Positions 54,408 through 63,715 of a DNA stretch of 64,000 bases are shown piece by piece. Location: the NCBI RefSeq assembly GCF_030863805.1, contig NZ_CP132957.1, forward strand, positions 3,162,001 to 3,226,000. The letters are read 5' to 3'. The position numbers and the translations under genes were made by a program. How positions within the stretch are numbered: position 1 is the stretch's first letter; every line of letters begins with the position of its first letter. The notes beneath the pieces are model-generated. The model did no database searches, had not been told where the DNA came from, and was given only the letters and a program-made list of their open reading frames with translations. The stretch comes from Kineothrix sp. MB12-C1 (GTDB lineage: Bacteria > Bacillota > Clostridia > Lachnospirales > Lachnospiraceae).

Positions 54408-55724
54408 ATGAAAAAGAAGATAAAGTTTCAGTTGCTGCTGCTCGCCTTAATTGGAATTTTCACTACGATGTTTCTCGTGCTCGGTATCTGCTATGATTTA
54501 TTTCGCAAACAGGTTATCGAAGATTTGAAGACATATGCACATTTGCTGGAGGACACAAATGCCTTGTCCGACCTGATGGAGAGAAGGTATGATTCGAAAA
54601 AGGATAAAGTACGAATCACAGTGGTGGATGAGAGCGGTGATGTCTTGTATGAAAGTGATGCCGATGCGGATAAAATGGGTAACCATGGGGATCGGCCTGA
54701 GATTATACAGACTTTTGCCACCGGAGAAGGTTATGCGGTGAGGAAATCTTCCACCATGGGAAAAAATACGTTCTATTATGCCATCCGGATCGAGGAAGGG
54801 AATGTAATACGCGTGGCAAAGGATGCGGACAGCATATGGAGTATCTTCGCGGGGGCGTTGCCGGCGATAGGAGGAGTTACTGCGTTTATTATTCTTCTTT
54901 GTACGGTAGTGGCTCATGTGTTGACGAAGGCTCTCATTGCGCCGATAGAAAAGGTTGCCAATAACGCAGACCGTCTGGAGGAATTAGAGATATATGAAGA
55001 ATTGGCTCCTTTTGTGGCAACGATAAATGAACAGCATGAAAATATCTTGAAAAATGCCGGAATGCGGCAGGAATTTACAGCCAATGTATCCCATGAATTA
55101 AAGACGCCTCTTACTTCTATCTCCGGTTATTCAGAGCTGATAGAGAGCGGCATGGCATCGGATAAGGATGTTGTGAGGTTCGCCAGGGAGATTCACCGTA
55201 ATTCCGACAGGCTTCTGATCTTAATTAACGATGTTATACGCTTGTCCGAATTGGATGTGGTGGATATGGAGGAGCATTTTGAGTGGCTGAATCTGTCGGA
55301 AATTGCAGAAACATGTGTCGATATGTTACAAATTAACGCAGAGAACCATGGAGTGGCTTTGACCTTCCGAGGGGAAACCTGCATGGTGCGCTCCGAGAAG
55401 CAGATGTTGGAGGAACTGGTCTATAATCTATGCGACAACGCAATTCGTTACAATAATAAAGGCGGCCTAGTGGCAGTTCTTGTGAAAAAGGCAGAGGATA
55501 AAACTGTGCTTATTGTGGAAGATACAGGAATCGGAATCCCCAAGGCACATCAGGAAAGAATCTTTGAACGATTCTACCGGGTGGATAAGAGCAGATCTAA
55601 GTCTACCGGGGGCACAGGTCTGGGACTCGCCATTGTAAAACATATTGTCGCTAAAAACGAGGCAAAGATTGAACTGGAGAGTGAGGAAGGAAAAGGAACT
55701 AAGATATCAGTATTTTTTTCCTGA
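54408..55724 (+). CDS. Sensor histidine kinase (PhoR-like)
   Basis: A 438-residue membrane kinase. Membrane helices lie at about 9-29 and 150-170 with an extracytoplasmic sensor of about 120 residues between; HisKA has the phospho-accepting His229 in VSHELKTPLTSISGYSELI; the ATPase domain shows LCDNAIRYNNKGG (N box), VEDTGIGIP and GGTGLGLAIVKHI. It pairs with the response regulator 206 bp upstream. PhoR identity follows from context. The start ATG lies after AGGAAAGATATGGTTCAAT, a weak site. Confidence 0.87.
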   Translation: MKKKIKFQLLLLALIGIFTTMFLVLGICYDLFRKQVIEDLKTYAHLLEDTNALSDLMERRYDSKKDKVRITVVDESGDVLYESDADADKMGNHGDRPEIIQTFATGEGYAVRKSSTMGKNTFYYAIRIEEGNVIRVAKDADSIWSIFAGALPAIGGVTAFIILLCTVVAHVLTKALIAPIEKVANNADRLEELEIYEELAPFVATINEQHENILKNAGMRQEFTANVSHELKTPLTSISGYSELIESGMASDKDVVRFAREIHRNSDRLLILINDVIRLSELDVVDMEEHFEWLNLSEIAETCVDMLQINAENHGVALTFRGETCMVRSEKQMLEELVYNLCDNAIRYNNKGGLVAVLVKKAEDKTVLIVEDTGIGIPKAHQERIFERFYRVDKSRSKSTGGTGLGLAIVKHIVAKNEAKIELESEEGKGTKISVFFS

Positions 55725-55745
55725 GAAATTATCTCTTTGCTCATA

Positions 55746-55780
55746 TCCGATCGCTATTTATCCGATCGCTATTTATCCGA
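55746..55780. repeat. 15-bp tandem repeat at the kinase/symporter junction
   Basis: TCCGATCGCTATTTA occurs at 55746-55760 and 55761-55775, followed by a partial third copy. The third copy lies over the last codons of the convergent symporter gene. No hairpin terminator was recognised between the two convergent genes. Confidence 0.7.
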
Positions 55781-57079
55781 TATTCTATCCTTTAGAAGGA
55801 AAAGTGCCAGTACATTTGGAAAAATCATAAGGGCATTAATCAAATCGGTACATTCCCACACTACATTAAGCGGGATGACTGCGCCGATATAAATCATAAC
55901 AATATAGATAATCTTATAGAATGAAATGCTTTTCATTCCCCATAGATATTCCGTAGCTTTTTCACCGAAGTAGGACCAACCGATTAAGGTCGTAACGGCG
56001 AAAGCGGCAAGGGATAGGGAAAGAAAGGCATTTCCGCCCATTGGGAGATAAGAAAATGCAGCATCTGCAAGCCCTGCCTCATTAACACCTGCCAGGGAAT
56101 GCGGATATTTTATCATATTGGCAACAATAACGAGCCCGGTCAGAAGACACATAACGACGGTGTCCCAGAAAACAGCAGTCATGGATACATATGCCTGTCT
56201 GGAAGGATCTGTTAGTGAGGAGGAAGAGGCAGCGATAGCAGAGGTGCCGATACCAGCCTCATTGGTGAACAGACCTCGTGCGATTCCATACCTGGCCGCT
56301 TGTTTGAGCGAGTATCCGGCGATACCGCCCATCATGGCATTTGGTTTGAACGCATAGGTGATAATAAGTGTCAGAGCATCTCCCAAAGCATCGCGATTAA
56401 GAAAGAGCAGGATAAAACAACTTCCGATATAGAGAAGCCCTAAGGTAGGGACGAGTTTTATACAAAGGTTCCCGATGGATTTGATTCCGCCGATAATGAC
56501 AAAGCCGACAACGATCGCTGCTGTGATACCGGTAATATGAGGAGAAACTCCAAAGGTAGAGGAAAGGGTCTGAGTCAGGGAATTAGCTTGGGTAGTACAG
56601 CCAATGCCGAAAGCGGCGCATATAGTACATAGAGCATAGAATTTGGCCAGAAATTTATTGTTAAGGCCATTTTTTAATATGTACATCGGACCGCCCACAT
56701 AAGCCTGGAGTACATTTTTTTCGCGGAAAAGCATGCTCAGATAACATTCGGCATACGAAGTCGCCATGCCGAGAAGGCCGGTCAGCCAGCACCAGAAAAC
56801 GGCGCCGGGACCGCCCAGAGCAACGGCGGTGGAAACTCCTATAATATTGCCGGTGCCGAGAGTGGCTGCCAGTGTTGTGGCGAGGGCCCCGAAGGCAGAG
56901 AGATTATGGGTAGATTTTTCTTCATGGGTATCCACGGAAGATATGGAAAACTTCAAAGCTTTTATGATATGACGCTGAGGAAAACGAAGCTTTATTGTAA
57001 AGAATAAATGTGTTCCCATAAGGAGGAAAAGGAGAGGAAAGCTCCATAGGAAAGTGTTGATAGTCGATATTATTTTCAA
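55769..57079 (-). CDS. Amino-acid carrier protein (AGCS alanine/Na symporter)
   Basis: A 436-residue membrane transporter with about 10-11 helices. The AGCS signature region LAATLGTGNIIGVSTAVALG, GGPGAVFWCWLTGLLGMATS and GIARGLFTNEAGIGTSAIA are clear. It imports alanine or glycine with sodium. The start appears to be TTG 57079 (encoding MKIISTINTFLW, the expected N-terminus), with only a weak AGGT site upstream. It is convergent with the kinase gene. Confidence 0.9.
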   Translation of the reverse strand: MKIISTINTFLWSFPLLFLLMGTHLFFTIKLRFPQRHIIKALKFSISSVDTHEEKSTHNLSAFGALATTLAATLGTGNIIGVSTAVALGGPGAVFWCWLTGLLGMATSYAECYLSMLFREKNVLQAYVGGPMYILKNGLNNKFLAKFYALCTICAAFGIGCTTQANSLTQTLSSTFGVSPHITGITAAIVVGFVIIGGIKSIGNLCIKLVPTLGLLYIGSCFILLFLNRDALGDALTLIITYAFKPNAMMGGIAGYSLKQAARYGIARGLFTNEAGIGTSAIAASSSSLTDPSRQAYVSMTAVFWDTVVMCLLTGLVIVANMIKYPHSLAGVNEAGLADAAFSYLPMGGNAFLSLSLAAFAVTTLIGWSYFGEKATEYLWGMKSISFYKIIYIVMIYIGAVIPLNVVWECTDLINALMIFPNVLALFLLKDRISDK

Positions 57080-57164
57080 GAGAGGGTACCTGGTTCATAT
57101 ACTTAATTCTAATATATAAGTGTATCTTGTAATATATGTTGCCTTTTGTTATTATGTAAAGATA

Positions 57165-58499
57165 ATGATATCATCAATTGATGGTAAAATAGGCGTAAGC
57201 ATAGAAAGCGGGCGAGAAGCCTTGAGGGACAATGTAATGAATATTATAAGTGGGCAGAATGTTATAGCGATTATCCGTAAGACATTGAGCATTCTGAATC
57301 CCAATATTATGAAGCATAGCGAAATTGTGGGATATATTTTCTATAAGATGTTGGAATATGAACAGGAATATTCCGAACAAGAAATGCTTGAATATACTTG
57401 GATTGCCATATTACATGATATCGGATTATATCGGGTGGATGGCTTGGATAATGTAGCGGATTTTGAAGTAAATAATACCGAGTCTCATTCTATTTATGGA
57501 TTTTTATTTTTAAAATATCTATCTCCACTTGCAGAAAAGGCAGAAATCGTGCTATACCATCATTTAGACTATGAGCGGTATGGATTGGTCAAGAATAAAT
57601 ATGAACGTATCACGGAGTGTCTGGCATTTGCAGACAAAATGGATACTTTTATGCGCCGGGATAAGATACAGATGGAGGCTGATTATTTTACGAGATATGT
57701 GGATATTAAATTTTCAGCGAGAGCCAGAAATTTATTTTTGGAGGCAGAGAAGAAGTTTGGGATTACCGCCAAGCTCGTAAGCGGCGAATATAGGGAAGAA
57801 TTAAATGAACTGTTCTCACACATTGAAATGTCGGAAATGGATAAGAAGAGTTTTCTTGGAATGCTCGTATACACCATCGATTTCAGAAGTGAATATACAG
57901 TAATTCATACGATGGCTACCGTGAATTTCGCCCAGCAGTTGGGAGTGTTGATGAATCTTGGTGCAGCAGAATTAAGACAGTTGTACTATGGGGCACTGTT
58001 GCATGACTTGGGCAAGATTGCTATTCCGATCAATATTCTGGAGTCTCCCGGAAAGCTTTCAGCAGAGGAGATGCGCATAATGAAGGCTCATGTGCGGATT
58101 ACAGAGATGATTTTGTCGGGGCTGGTAGCACCGGAAGTGATTGATATTGCAGCAAGGCATCATGAGAAACTGGATGGATCGGGATACCATAACGGATTAA
58201 GCGATAAAGATTTGACGCTTCCCCAGAAGATTGTGGCAGTAGCTGATATGTTAAGTGCCTTATACGGACAAAGAAGCTATAAAAAGTCATTTGAAAGCAA
58301 TATCATTAAGACGATATTGAGCGAAGAGGCTGCCGATTATAAAATAAGTAAGCCGGTAGTGGATTGTTTGCTTGAAAATTATGATAATATCATTCGAGGA
58401 TTTGAGGATGAGCAGGAAGGTCATACGATAGGTCTATATCTGACGATTAAAGAACAGTACGAAGAAATATGGAAGAAATTCGAAGGAATTATGAGATAA
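57165..58499 (+). CDS. Tandem HD-domain protein of the HD-GYP type
   Basis: About 444 residues, soluble. The first half holds an HD domain with HDIGLYRVDG near residue 84 and YHHLDYERYG; the second a HD-GYP domain with HDLGKIAIP (about 280) and ARHHEKLDGSGYHNGL (about 328), where the usual GYP is GYH. HD-GYP proteins hydrolyse cyclic di-GMP or related dinucleotides; activity here is unproven given the GYH change. The start is uncertain: ATG 57165 has a weak site, and GTG 57120 and ATG 57237 are alternatives. Confidence 0.78.
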   Translation: MISSIDGKIGVSIESGREALRDNVMNIISGQNVIAIIRKTLSILNPNIMKHSEIVGYIFYKMLEYEQEYSEQEMLEYTWIAILHDIGLYRVDGLDNVADFEVNNTESHSIYGFLFLKYLSPLAEKAEIVLYHHLDYERYGLVKNKYERITECLAFADKMDTFMRRDKIQMEADYFTRYVDIKFSARARNLFLEAEKKFGITAKLVSGEYREELNELFSHIEMSEMDKKSFLGMLVYTIDFRSEYTVIHTMATVNFAQQLGVLMNLGAAELRQLYYGALLHDLGKIAIPINILESPGKLSAEEMRIMKAHVRITEMILSGLVAPEVIDIAARHHEKLDGSGYHNGLSDKDLTLPQKIVAVADMLSALYGQRSYKKSFESNIIKTILSEEAADYKISKPVVDCLLENYDNIIRGFEDEQEGHTIGLYLTIKEQYEEIWKKFEGIMR

Positions 58500-58514
58500 C
58501 ATCAGGAGGAAGTT

Positions 58515-59876
58515 ATGCAGATTATCGTTGTAGGATGTGGGAATGTAGGAACCACATTGGCGGAGCAGCTTAGCAGGGAAGGACACGATATCACGGTAAT
58601 TGATGTGAAAAGTGAAGCCGTAAGCAATGTCTATAATAATTTTGATATTATGGGGATGGTAGGAAATGGCGCCAGCCATTCCATACAAAAAGAGGCCGGA
58701 ATTGAAGAGGCGGATCTGTTAATTGCCGTCACGGGGTCGGATGAACTCAATTTATTATGTTGTCTGATCGCAAAGAAAGCAGGTGACTGTCATACGATAG
58801 CAAGAGTGCGCAATCCGGTATATAGCAGGGAAATAGGCTTTATTAAGGAAGAACTCGGTTTATCCATGGTTATTAATCCTGAAGATGCAGCAGCCATGGA
58901 AATGGTGCGGGTTCTTAAGTTCCCTTCTGCTATCAAGATTGACACTTTCTCTAAGGGAAAAGTGGAAATGGTAAAATATAAAATAGAGGATGGCTCAGAT
59001 TTATGCAATCACTCTTTGAAGAGTATATCGGAAAAGATGAAATGCAATGTCCTTATATGTGTGGTGGAGCGGGGAGATGAGGTATTCATCCCTGATGGTA
59101 ATTTTATTCTGCGCGCAAAAGATGAGATTTCGGTCGTGGGCTCTACCAAGAATACAATGTTATTTTTTAAAAAGCTGGGAGTGCCTACAACAAGAGCAAA
59201 AGATGTTTTTATTGTGGGAGGGGGAGAGACCTCTTATTATTTGATGAGCCAGCTTATCGCTATGGGAATCGATGTAAAAATTGTGGAAAAAGACAAACAG
59301 AGGTGCGCTATGCTGAGCGAGTTATTCCCTCAGGCAATGATTATATGGGGAGATGGTACAGATCGCGACCTTTTGTTAGAGGAGGGGATGCCTCAGGCAG
59401 GGGCATTTGTAGCTCTTACTAATTTCGATGAAGAGAATATTATGCTTTCGCTATTTGCAAGAAGTGTATCAAAAGCGAAGTTAATTACGCGAGTGCATAG
59501 GATTAAATACGATGAAATTATAGAAGAATTAAACCTTGGAACAGTAATTTATCCCAAATATATTACATCGGAGATGATTATTCAATATGTAAGGGGAATG
59601 CAGAATTCTATCGGAAGTAATGTTGAGACTTTATACAGATTAGATAATAATCAGGTGGAGGTGCTGGAATTCAAGGTGAGAGAAATATCTCCGGTGGTGG
59701 GAACAACATTGCATGACTTGAAGCTGAAACCCAATATACTGTTATGCTGTATTAATCATATGGGAAATATTATAACACCCAGCGGGCAGACTCGTATTAT
59801 GGTAGGCGACACAGTAATACTCGCTACAACAATAACGGGACTCCAGGATATTAAAGATATATTAGCAATGCATTAG
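58515..59876 (+). CDS. trkA: Trk potassium uptake peripheral subunit TrkA
   Basis: A 453-residue cytosolic gating subunit with two RCK (TrkA-N plus TrkA-C) halves. The first NAD-binding motif is VVGCGNVGTTLAEQL (residues 4-18), the second IVGGGETSYYLMSQL (about 233-247). It binds TrkH and gates potassium flow according to nucleotides. RBS AGGAGGAAGTT is ideal. trkH follows 21 bp later; the HD-GYP-type gene ends 15 bp before it. Confidence 0.94.
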   Translation: MQIIVVGCGNVGTTLAEQLSREGHDITVIDVKSEAVSNVYNNFDIMGMVGNGASHSIQKEAGIEEADLLIAVTGSDELNLLCCLIAKKAGDCHTIARVRNPVYSREIGFIKEELGLSMVINPEDAAAMEMVRVLKFPSAIKIDTFSKGKVEMVKYKIEDGSDLCNHSLKSISEKMKCNVLICVVERGDEVFIPDGNFILRAKDEISVVGSTKNTMLFFKKLGVPTTRAKDVFIVGGGETSYYLMSQLIAMGIDVKIVEKDKQRCAMLSELFPQAMIIWGDGTDRDLLLEEGMPQAGAFVALTNFDEENIMLSLFARSVSKAKLITRVHRIKYDEIIEELNLGTVIYPKYITSEMIIQYVRGMQNSIGSNVETLYRLDNNQVEVLEFKVREISPVVGTTLHDLKLKPNILLCCINHMGNIITPSGQTRIMVGDTVILATTITGLQDIKDILAMH

Positions 59877-59897
59877 TAATGCATTAAGAAAGGCAAA

Positions 59898-61343
59898 ATG
59901 ATTCAAATGAATTATTCAATGATACGTTATATACTATGCAGAGTGCTTGAGTTTGAAGCACTGTTTATGTCATTGCCTTGTTTGGTGGGCATCATTTATC
60001 GTGAAAAAAGCACTATTTTTTTTGCGCCTATCATGGCAGTGTGCTTTGTTATCAGCTTGATAGGAAGACACTTCAAACCGAAGAATAAGGTTTTTTATGC
60101 AAAAGAAGGATTTGTAAGTGTATCTCTTAGTTGGATCATATTAAGTTTAGTAGGAGCTCTCCCTTTTTATTTAAGTGGGGAGATTCCTTCGTATACGGAT
60201 GCTTTATTTGAAACGGTATCAGGATTTACAACAACGGGTGCAACTATTCTAACAGATGTGGAAGCATTATCGAGGAGTATGCAGTTCTGGCGATGCTTTA
60301 CCCATTGGATAGGAGGGATGGGAGTTCTCGTATTGATTTTAGCGGTTTTACCCTTATCGGGTAGCTATAATATGCATCTTATGCGAGCGGAAAGTCCGGG
60401 CCCCAGCGTCGGGAAGCTGGTGCCGCGCGTGAAGACAACGGCGATGATACTTTATGGTATTTATATTGCTATTACAGTGCTGGGAACCATAGCGTTGCTG
60501 ATAGCCGGACTTCCTCTTTACGATGCACTCACATTGACCTTTTCGGCAGTGGGGACAGGAGGGTTTGGCCTTTTGAATTCCAGTCTGGGGAGTTATTCGT
60601 TTGCGGTACGGAATATTCTTACTGCATTAATGTTTATGTGCGGAATTAACTTTCAGATTTTTTATCTGTTGCTTATCAGGAAACCGAAGGAAGCGCTTGC
60701 GAGCGAGGAGCTTCGTTATTATGTCGGTATTGTAATAATTGCCACCTTATTGATCATGTATGACACGAGGGGATTCTTCGAAAGTATTTCCCAGAGTTTT
60801 CATCATTCGCTGCTTCAAGTTACCTCAATCATAACTACGACAGGTTTTGCATCGGTGAACTATGATGCATGGCCGGAGTTTTCCAAGACAATTTTAATTA
60901 TGTTATCTCTGCTCGGAGCTTGTGCGGGCAGTACGAGCGGAGGCTTTAAAGTTTCCCGCCTCATTATTATGTTCCGGTCGATTAAAAATGAAATTTCTTA
61001 CGTGATACATCCGAGAGGTATCAGAAAGGTACATATGGACGGACACGTATTGGAAAACAGTGTAACGAAGTCGGTACAGGTGTATGCAATGCTCTATGTT
61101 CTAATTTTCATAGGATCAATACTGCTGATTTCCCTGAATGAATTTGATTTCATGACGAATGTAACAGCTGTAGCAGCTTGCTTCAATAACGTGGGTGCAG
61201 GATTTAGCAAAGTAGGGCCTTCGGGAAGTTTTTCAGTTCTTTCAGCGCTTTCCAAATATGTGCTGATATTTGATATGCTTGTAGGAAGATTGGAACTGCT
61301 TCCAATTATTGTATTACTGTCTCCGAGAACATGGAAGAAGTAG
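59898..61343 (+). CDS. trkH: Trk potassium uptake channel subunit TrkH
   Basis: A 481-residue membrane protein with the four selectivity loops of the TrkH/KtrB family: VSGFTTTGATI, FSAVGTGGFGL, IITTTGFASVN and FNNVGAGFSKV; also CAGSTSGGFKVSR. It is the potassium-conducting subunit and works with TrkA encoded just upstream. ATG 59898 follows AGAAAGGCAAA. Confidence 0.95.
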   Translation: MIQMNYSMIRYILCRVLEFEALFMSLPCLVGIIYREKSTIFFAPIMAVCFVISLIGRHFKPKNKVFYAKEGFVSVSLSWIILSLVGALPFYLSGEIPSYTDALFETVSGFTTTGATILTDVEALSRSMQFWRCFTHWIGGMGVLVLILAVLPLSGSYNMHLMRAESPGPSVGKLVPRVKTTAMILYGIYIAITVLGTIALLIAGLPLYDALTLTFSAVGTGGFGLLNSSLGSYSFAVRNILTALMFMCGINFQIFYLLLIRKPKEALASEELRYYVGIVIIATLLIMYDTRGFFESISQSFHHSLLQVTSIITTTGFASVNYDAWPEFSKTILIMLSLLGACAGSTSGGFKVSRLIIMFRSIKNEISYVIHPRGIRKVHMDGHVLENSVTKSVQVYAMLYVLIFIGSILLISLNEFDFMTNVTAVAACFNNVGAGFSKVGPSGSFSVLSALSKYVLIFDMLVGRLELLPIIVLLSPRTWKK

Positions 61344-61424
61344 GAATGTATATGAACTGTATGATAGAGAATGATATTACCGCATAATGGGATGATAGGT
61401 GCAAGTGGAAGGAAAGTACAAAAG

Positions 61425-62450
61425 ATGATGGTGAAAGAAGATATACGCATAAAGAAAGTGATTTTACATATTTTAGATTCTACGATAGGCATGCCGGTCT
61501 TATCGGATGAGGAGATAGAATTCGGGTCCGAATTTGCGGACTTTTTGAAGGAGCATATCGCGAAGATCTCTTCGGGAGATGATAGTAAGAAGTCTCAGTT
61601 TTATAAAGCCGAGTCGGAAGTCTATAAGATGCTCCAGCAGTATTCGGATGATTTCTTTGTGGATATAAGCAAGGATGCGGCAGAGCTTTTGTATAGTATT
61701 ATGAATAGCAATATTGATATTCCTCCTGCTGATTTGCTCGTGGTAAGATTCCGGTACGGGGAAGGGGAATATTTGAGCTTTCTTAAGATGAATTATAAAT
61801 CTCTATATACGCACCGGACATTAGCATCCGGGGAAGGCGGAAATACGAATGAGATTATCAGGCATAAATCGATATTGCCTTCGGAGTCTCAAAGATTGAG
61901 CGAGGCGGCGATTATCGGATTGACTGATCTTTCAGTACAGGTCATAGAGAAGAAATATGATGTGAACGGTGAGAAGACGAATTATTTCTCTTATTTGTTC
62001 TTAAAGTGCAGCAGCCATATGTCGGATAAGTCCAAGTTATCCATTGTGACGAAAGCGGTGGAAGCGGTGCAGAAGGATGCCTATGATGAACTGTCCCAAT
62101 ATGAAGTACATATGAAGGCGAAGAGCATTATACAGGAGGAACTTCAAGAAAAAGGCGGATTCGTGGTAGAGGAGATCGCAGATAAAATATTTGAAGAAAA
62201 ACCGGAATTAAAAGTTGCATTTCAGGACAAAATGGAAAAATATGATTTGGTGAAAGAGGAGATATTGCCGCAGAGTGAATCGACTACAAGAAAATACCAA
62301 AAACAGCACCTGTATACGGATACGGGAATCGAAATAAAGATTCCGATGGATCAATACAAAAATCCCGGCAGTGTGGAATTTATTACGAATCCGGATGGAA
62401 CAGTATCGGTGCTTATTAAAAATATAGGACATTTGGAGGCGCGTTTTTAG
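61425..62450 (+). CDS. Nucleoid-associated protein, NdpA/YejK family
   Basis: About 342 residues, soluble. The N-terminal IRIKKVILHILDSTIGMPVLS and the middle QVIEKKYDVNGEKTNYFS are recognisable of the 37-kDa nucleoid-associated protein family, whose E. coli member YejK binds DNA and topoisomerases. The C-terminal part holds the helical EEIADKIFEEKPELKVAF. ATG 61425 follows GGAAGGAAAGTACAAAAG; the open frame starts 18 codons earlier without a site. The next gene begins 11 bp later. Confidence 0.82.
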   Translation: MMVKEDIRIKKVILHILDSTIGMPVLSDEEIEFGSEFADFLKEHIAKISSGDDSKKSQFYKAESEVYKMLQQYSDDFFVDISKDAAELLYSIMNSNIDIPPADLLVVRFRYGEGEYLSFLKMNYKSLYTHRTLASGEGGNTNEIIRHKSILPSESQRLSEAAIIGLTDLSVQVIEKKYDVNGEKTNYFSYLFLKCSSHMSDKSKLSIVTKAVEAVQKDAYDELSQYEVHMKAKSIIQEELQEKGGFVVEEIADKIFEEKPELKVAFQDKMEKYDLVKEEILPQSESTTRKYQKQHLYTDTGIEIKIPMDQYKNPGSVEFITNPDGTVSVLIKNIGHLEARF

Positions 62451-62461
62451 AGGGGATTGCC

Positions 62462-63715
62462 ATGGGAACGATTATTGACTATTTGAAAGAATATGGAGAT
62501 TATACGTTTATAGAAAGGCCGATGAATGAGGTGGACAGTTTAGTTTTATGTCAGTTCAGTTATTTGAAATTTGATGGCATTGTCCCCGAACTTTCATCGG
62601 ACCGGCCCTTTGTCACAATCGAATATTTAGCAGGGCATCAGGAGAAAGATAAGCTTTTCGCGGATGAAAGATACCTGGAGAGTAATATGGCGCTGTTTGA
62701 CGGAATGTTGAACAGCGTTCGTTATCGTGGACTGAAAATGAATTATTATATTAACAGAATTGAGCCTGAGAAAGAAATGCAGTTTTCGGCCATTACCTAC
62801 CTTCTGGAGGATGGGGTGATCTATTTGGCGTATCGTGGGACGGATGAAACGATTATCGGTTGGAAAGAAGACTTCAACTTGGCCTTCTCCGAGCCAATTC
62901 CGGGGCAGCTCTATAGTGTGGAATATATGAATGGGGTGGCGGGCAGATGTAAGGGAAGTTTTTATACGGGTGGCCATTCCAAAGGCGGTAACTTTGCCGT
63001 ATACGCATCGATGAACTGTGAGCCCCAGGTGCAGGAACGGATTGTAAAAATATTTTCTCATGATGGACCGGGATTTCGCCCGGAGATAAGAGAGCAGGGA
63101 CACTATGAGAGAATTGCGGATAGGATAGTGAAAATTATTCCTCATTCCTCGCTCGTTGGTATGTTGTTCAAATCTCATGGGGATGATTATATCGTAGTGG
63201 AGAGCAATACGTTCGGTCTCCTACAACACGATCCGTATACATGGCTGGTTAAGGAAGATGGATTTCAGAAGGCGAAGGATATCTACAAAGGCAGAAAATT
63301 TATGGATGATTCGTTGAATGAGTGGATTCTTTCCCTGGATCAAGAGCATATCCGGGCTTTTGTGGATGCCTTGTACGAGATAGTTTCCGCTTCGGAAGCG
63401 GCTACACTGATAGATTTCACCTCCGATTGGAAAAAGAACATGACGGCGGTGGCAGCGGCAGCGAAAGAGCTGGACTCAGAGACGGCGGAAATGATAAAAA
63501 GAATAGTTGCTTCCTTATTTGAGGTAATCGGTGAACGGGCAAAGGAAGAACTTCAGGCACGTGCCGGAGAAGGTATGAGAAAGCTGGAGGAGAATAAAAA
63601 GAGGCTGGAAGAGGGCATCAAAAAGCTGGAAGGAAATAAAAAGGGACAAGAAGAAAAAAGCCGGAGAAAGAGAGGAACTCAAACTCCGGCATCACCGCAC
63701 AATGATAAAAAGTAA
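62462..63715 (+). CDS. Mbeg1-like (DUF2974) alpha/beta hydrolase
   Basis: A 417-residue protein. The nucleophile elbow GGHSKGGNFAVYASM (about residues 167-181) and the preceding strand GVIYLAYRGTDETIIGWKED are diagnostic of DUF2974 lipase-like proteins. After residue 340 comes a helical region and a very charged Lys/Glu coiled-coil tail (RKLEENKKRLEEGIKKLE). The substrate is unknown. RBS GAGGGGATTGCC. Its 3' end overlaps the convergent gene by 37 bp. Confidence 0.82.
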   Translation: MGTIIDYLKEYGDYTFIERPMNEVDSLVLCQFSYLKFDGIVPELSSDRPFVTIEYLAGHQEKDKLFADERYLESNMALFDGMLNSVRYRGLKMNYYINRIEPEKEMQFSAITYLLEDGVIYLAYRGTDETIIGWKEDFNLAFSEPIPGQLYSVEYMNGVAGRCKGSFYTGGHSKGGNFAVYASMNCEPQVQERIVKIFSHDGPGFRPEIREQGHYERIADRIVKIIPHSSLVGMLFKSHGDDYIVVESNTFGLLQHDPYTWLVKEDGFQKAKDIYKGRKFMDDSLNEWILSLDQEHIRAFVDALYEIVSASEAATLIDFTSDWKKNMTAVAAAAKELDSETAEMIKRIVASLFEVIGERAKEELQARAGEGMRKLEENKKRLEEGIKKLEGNKKGQEEKSRRKRGTQTPASPHNDKK

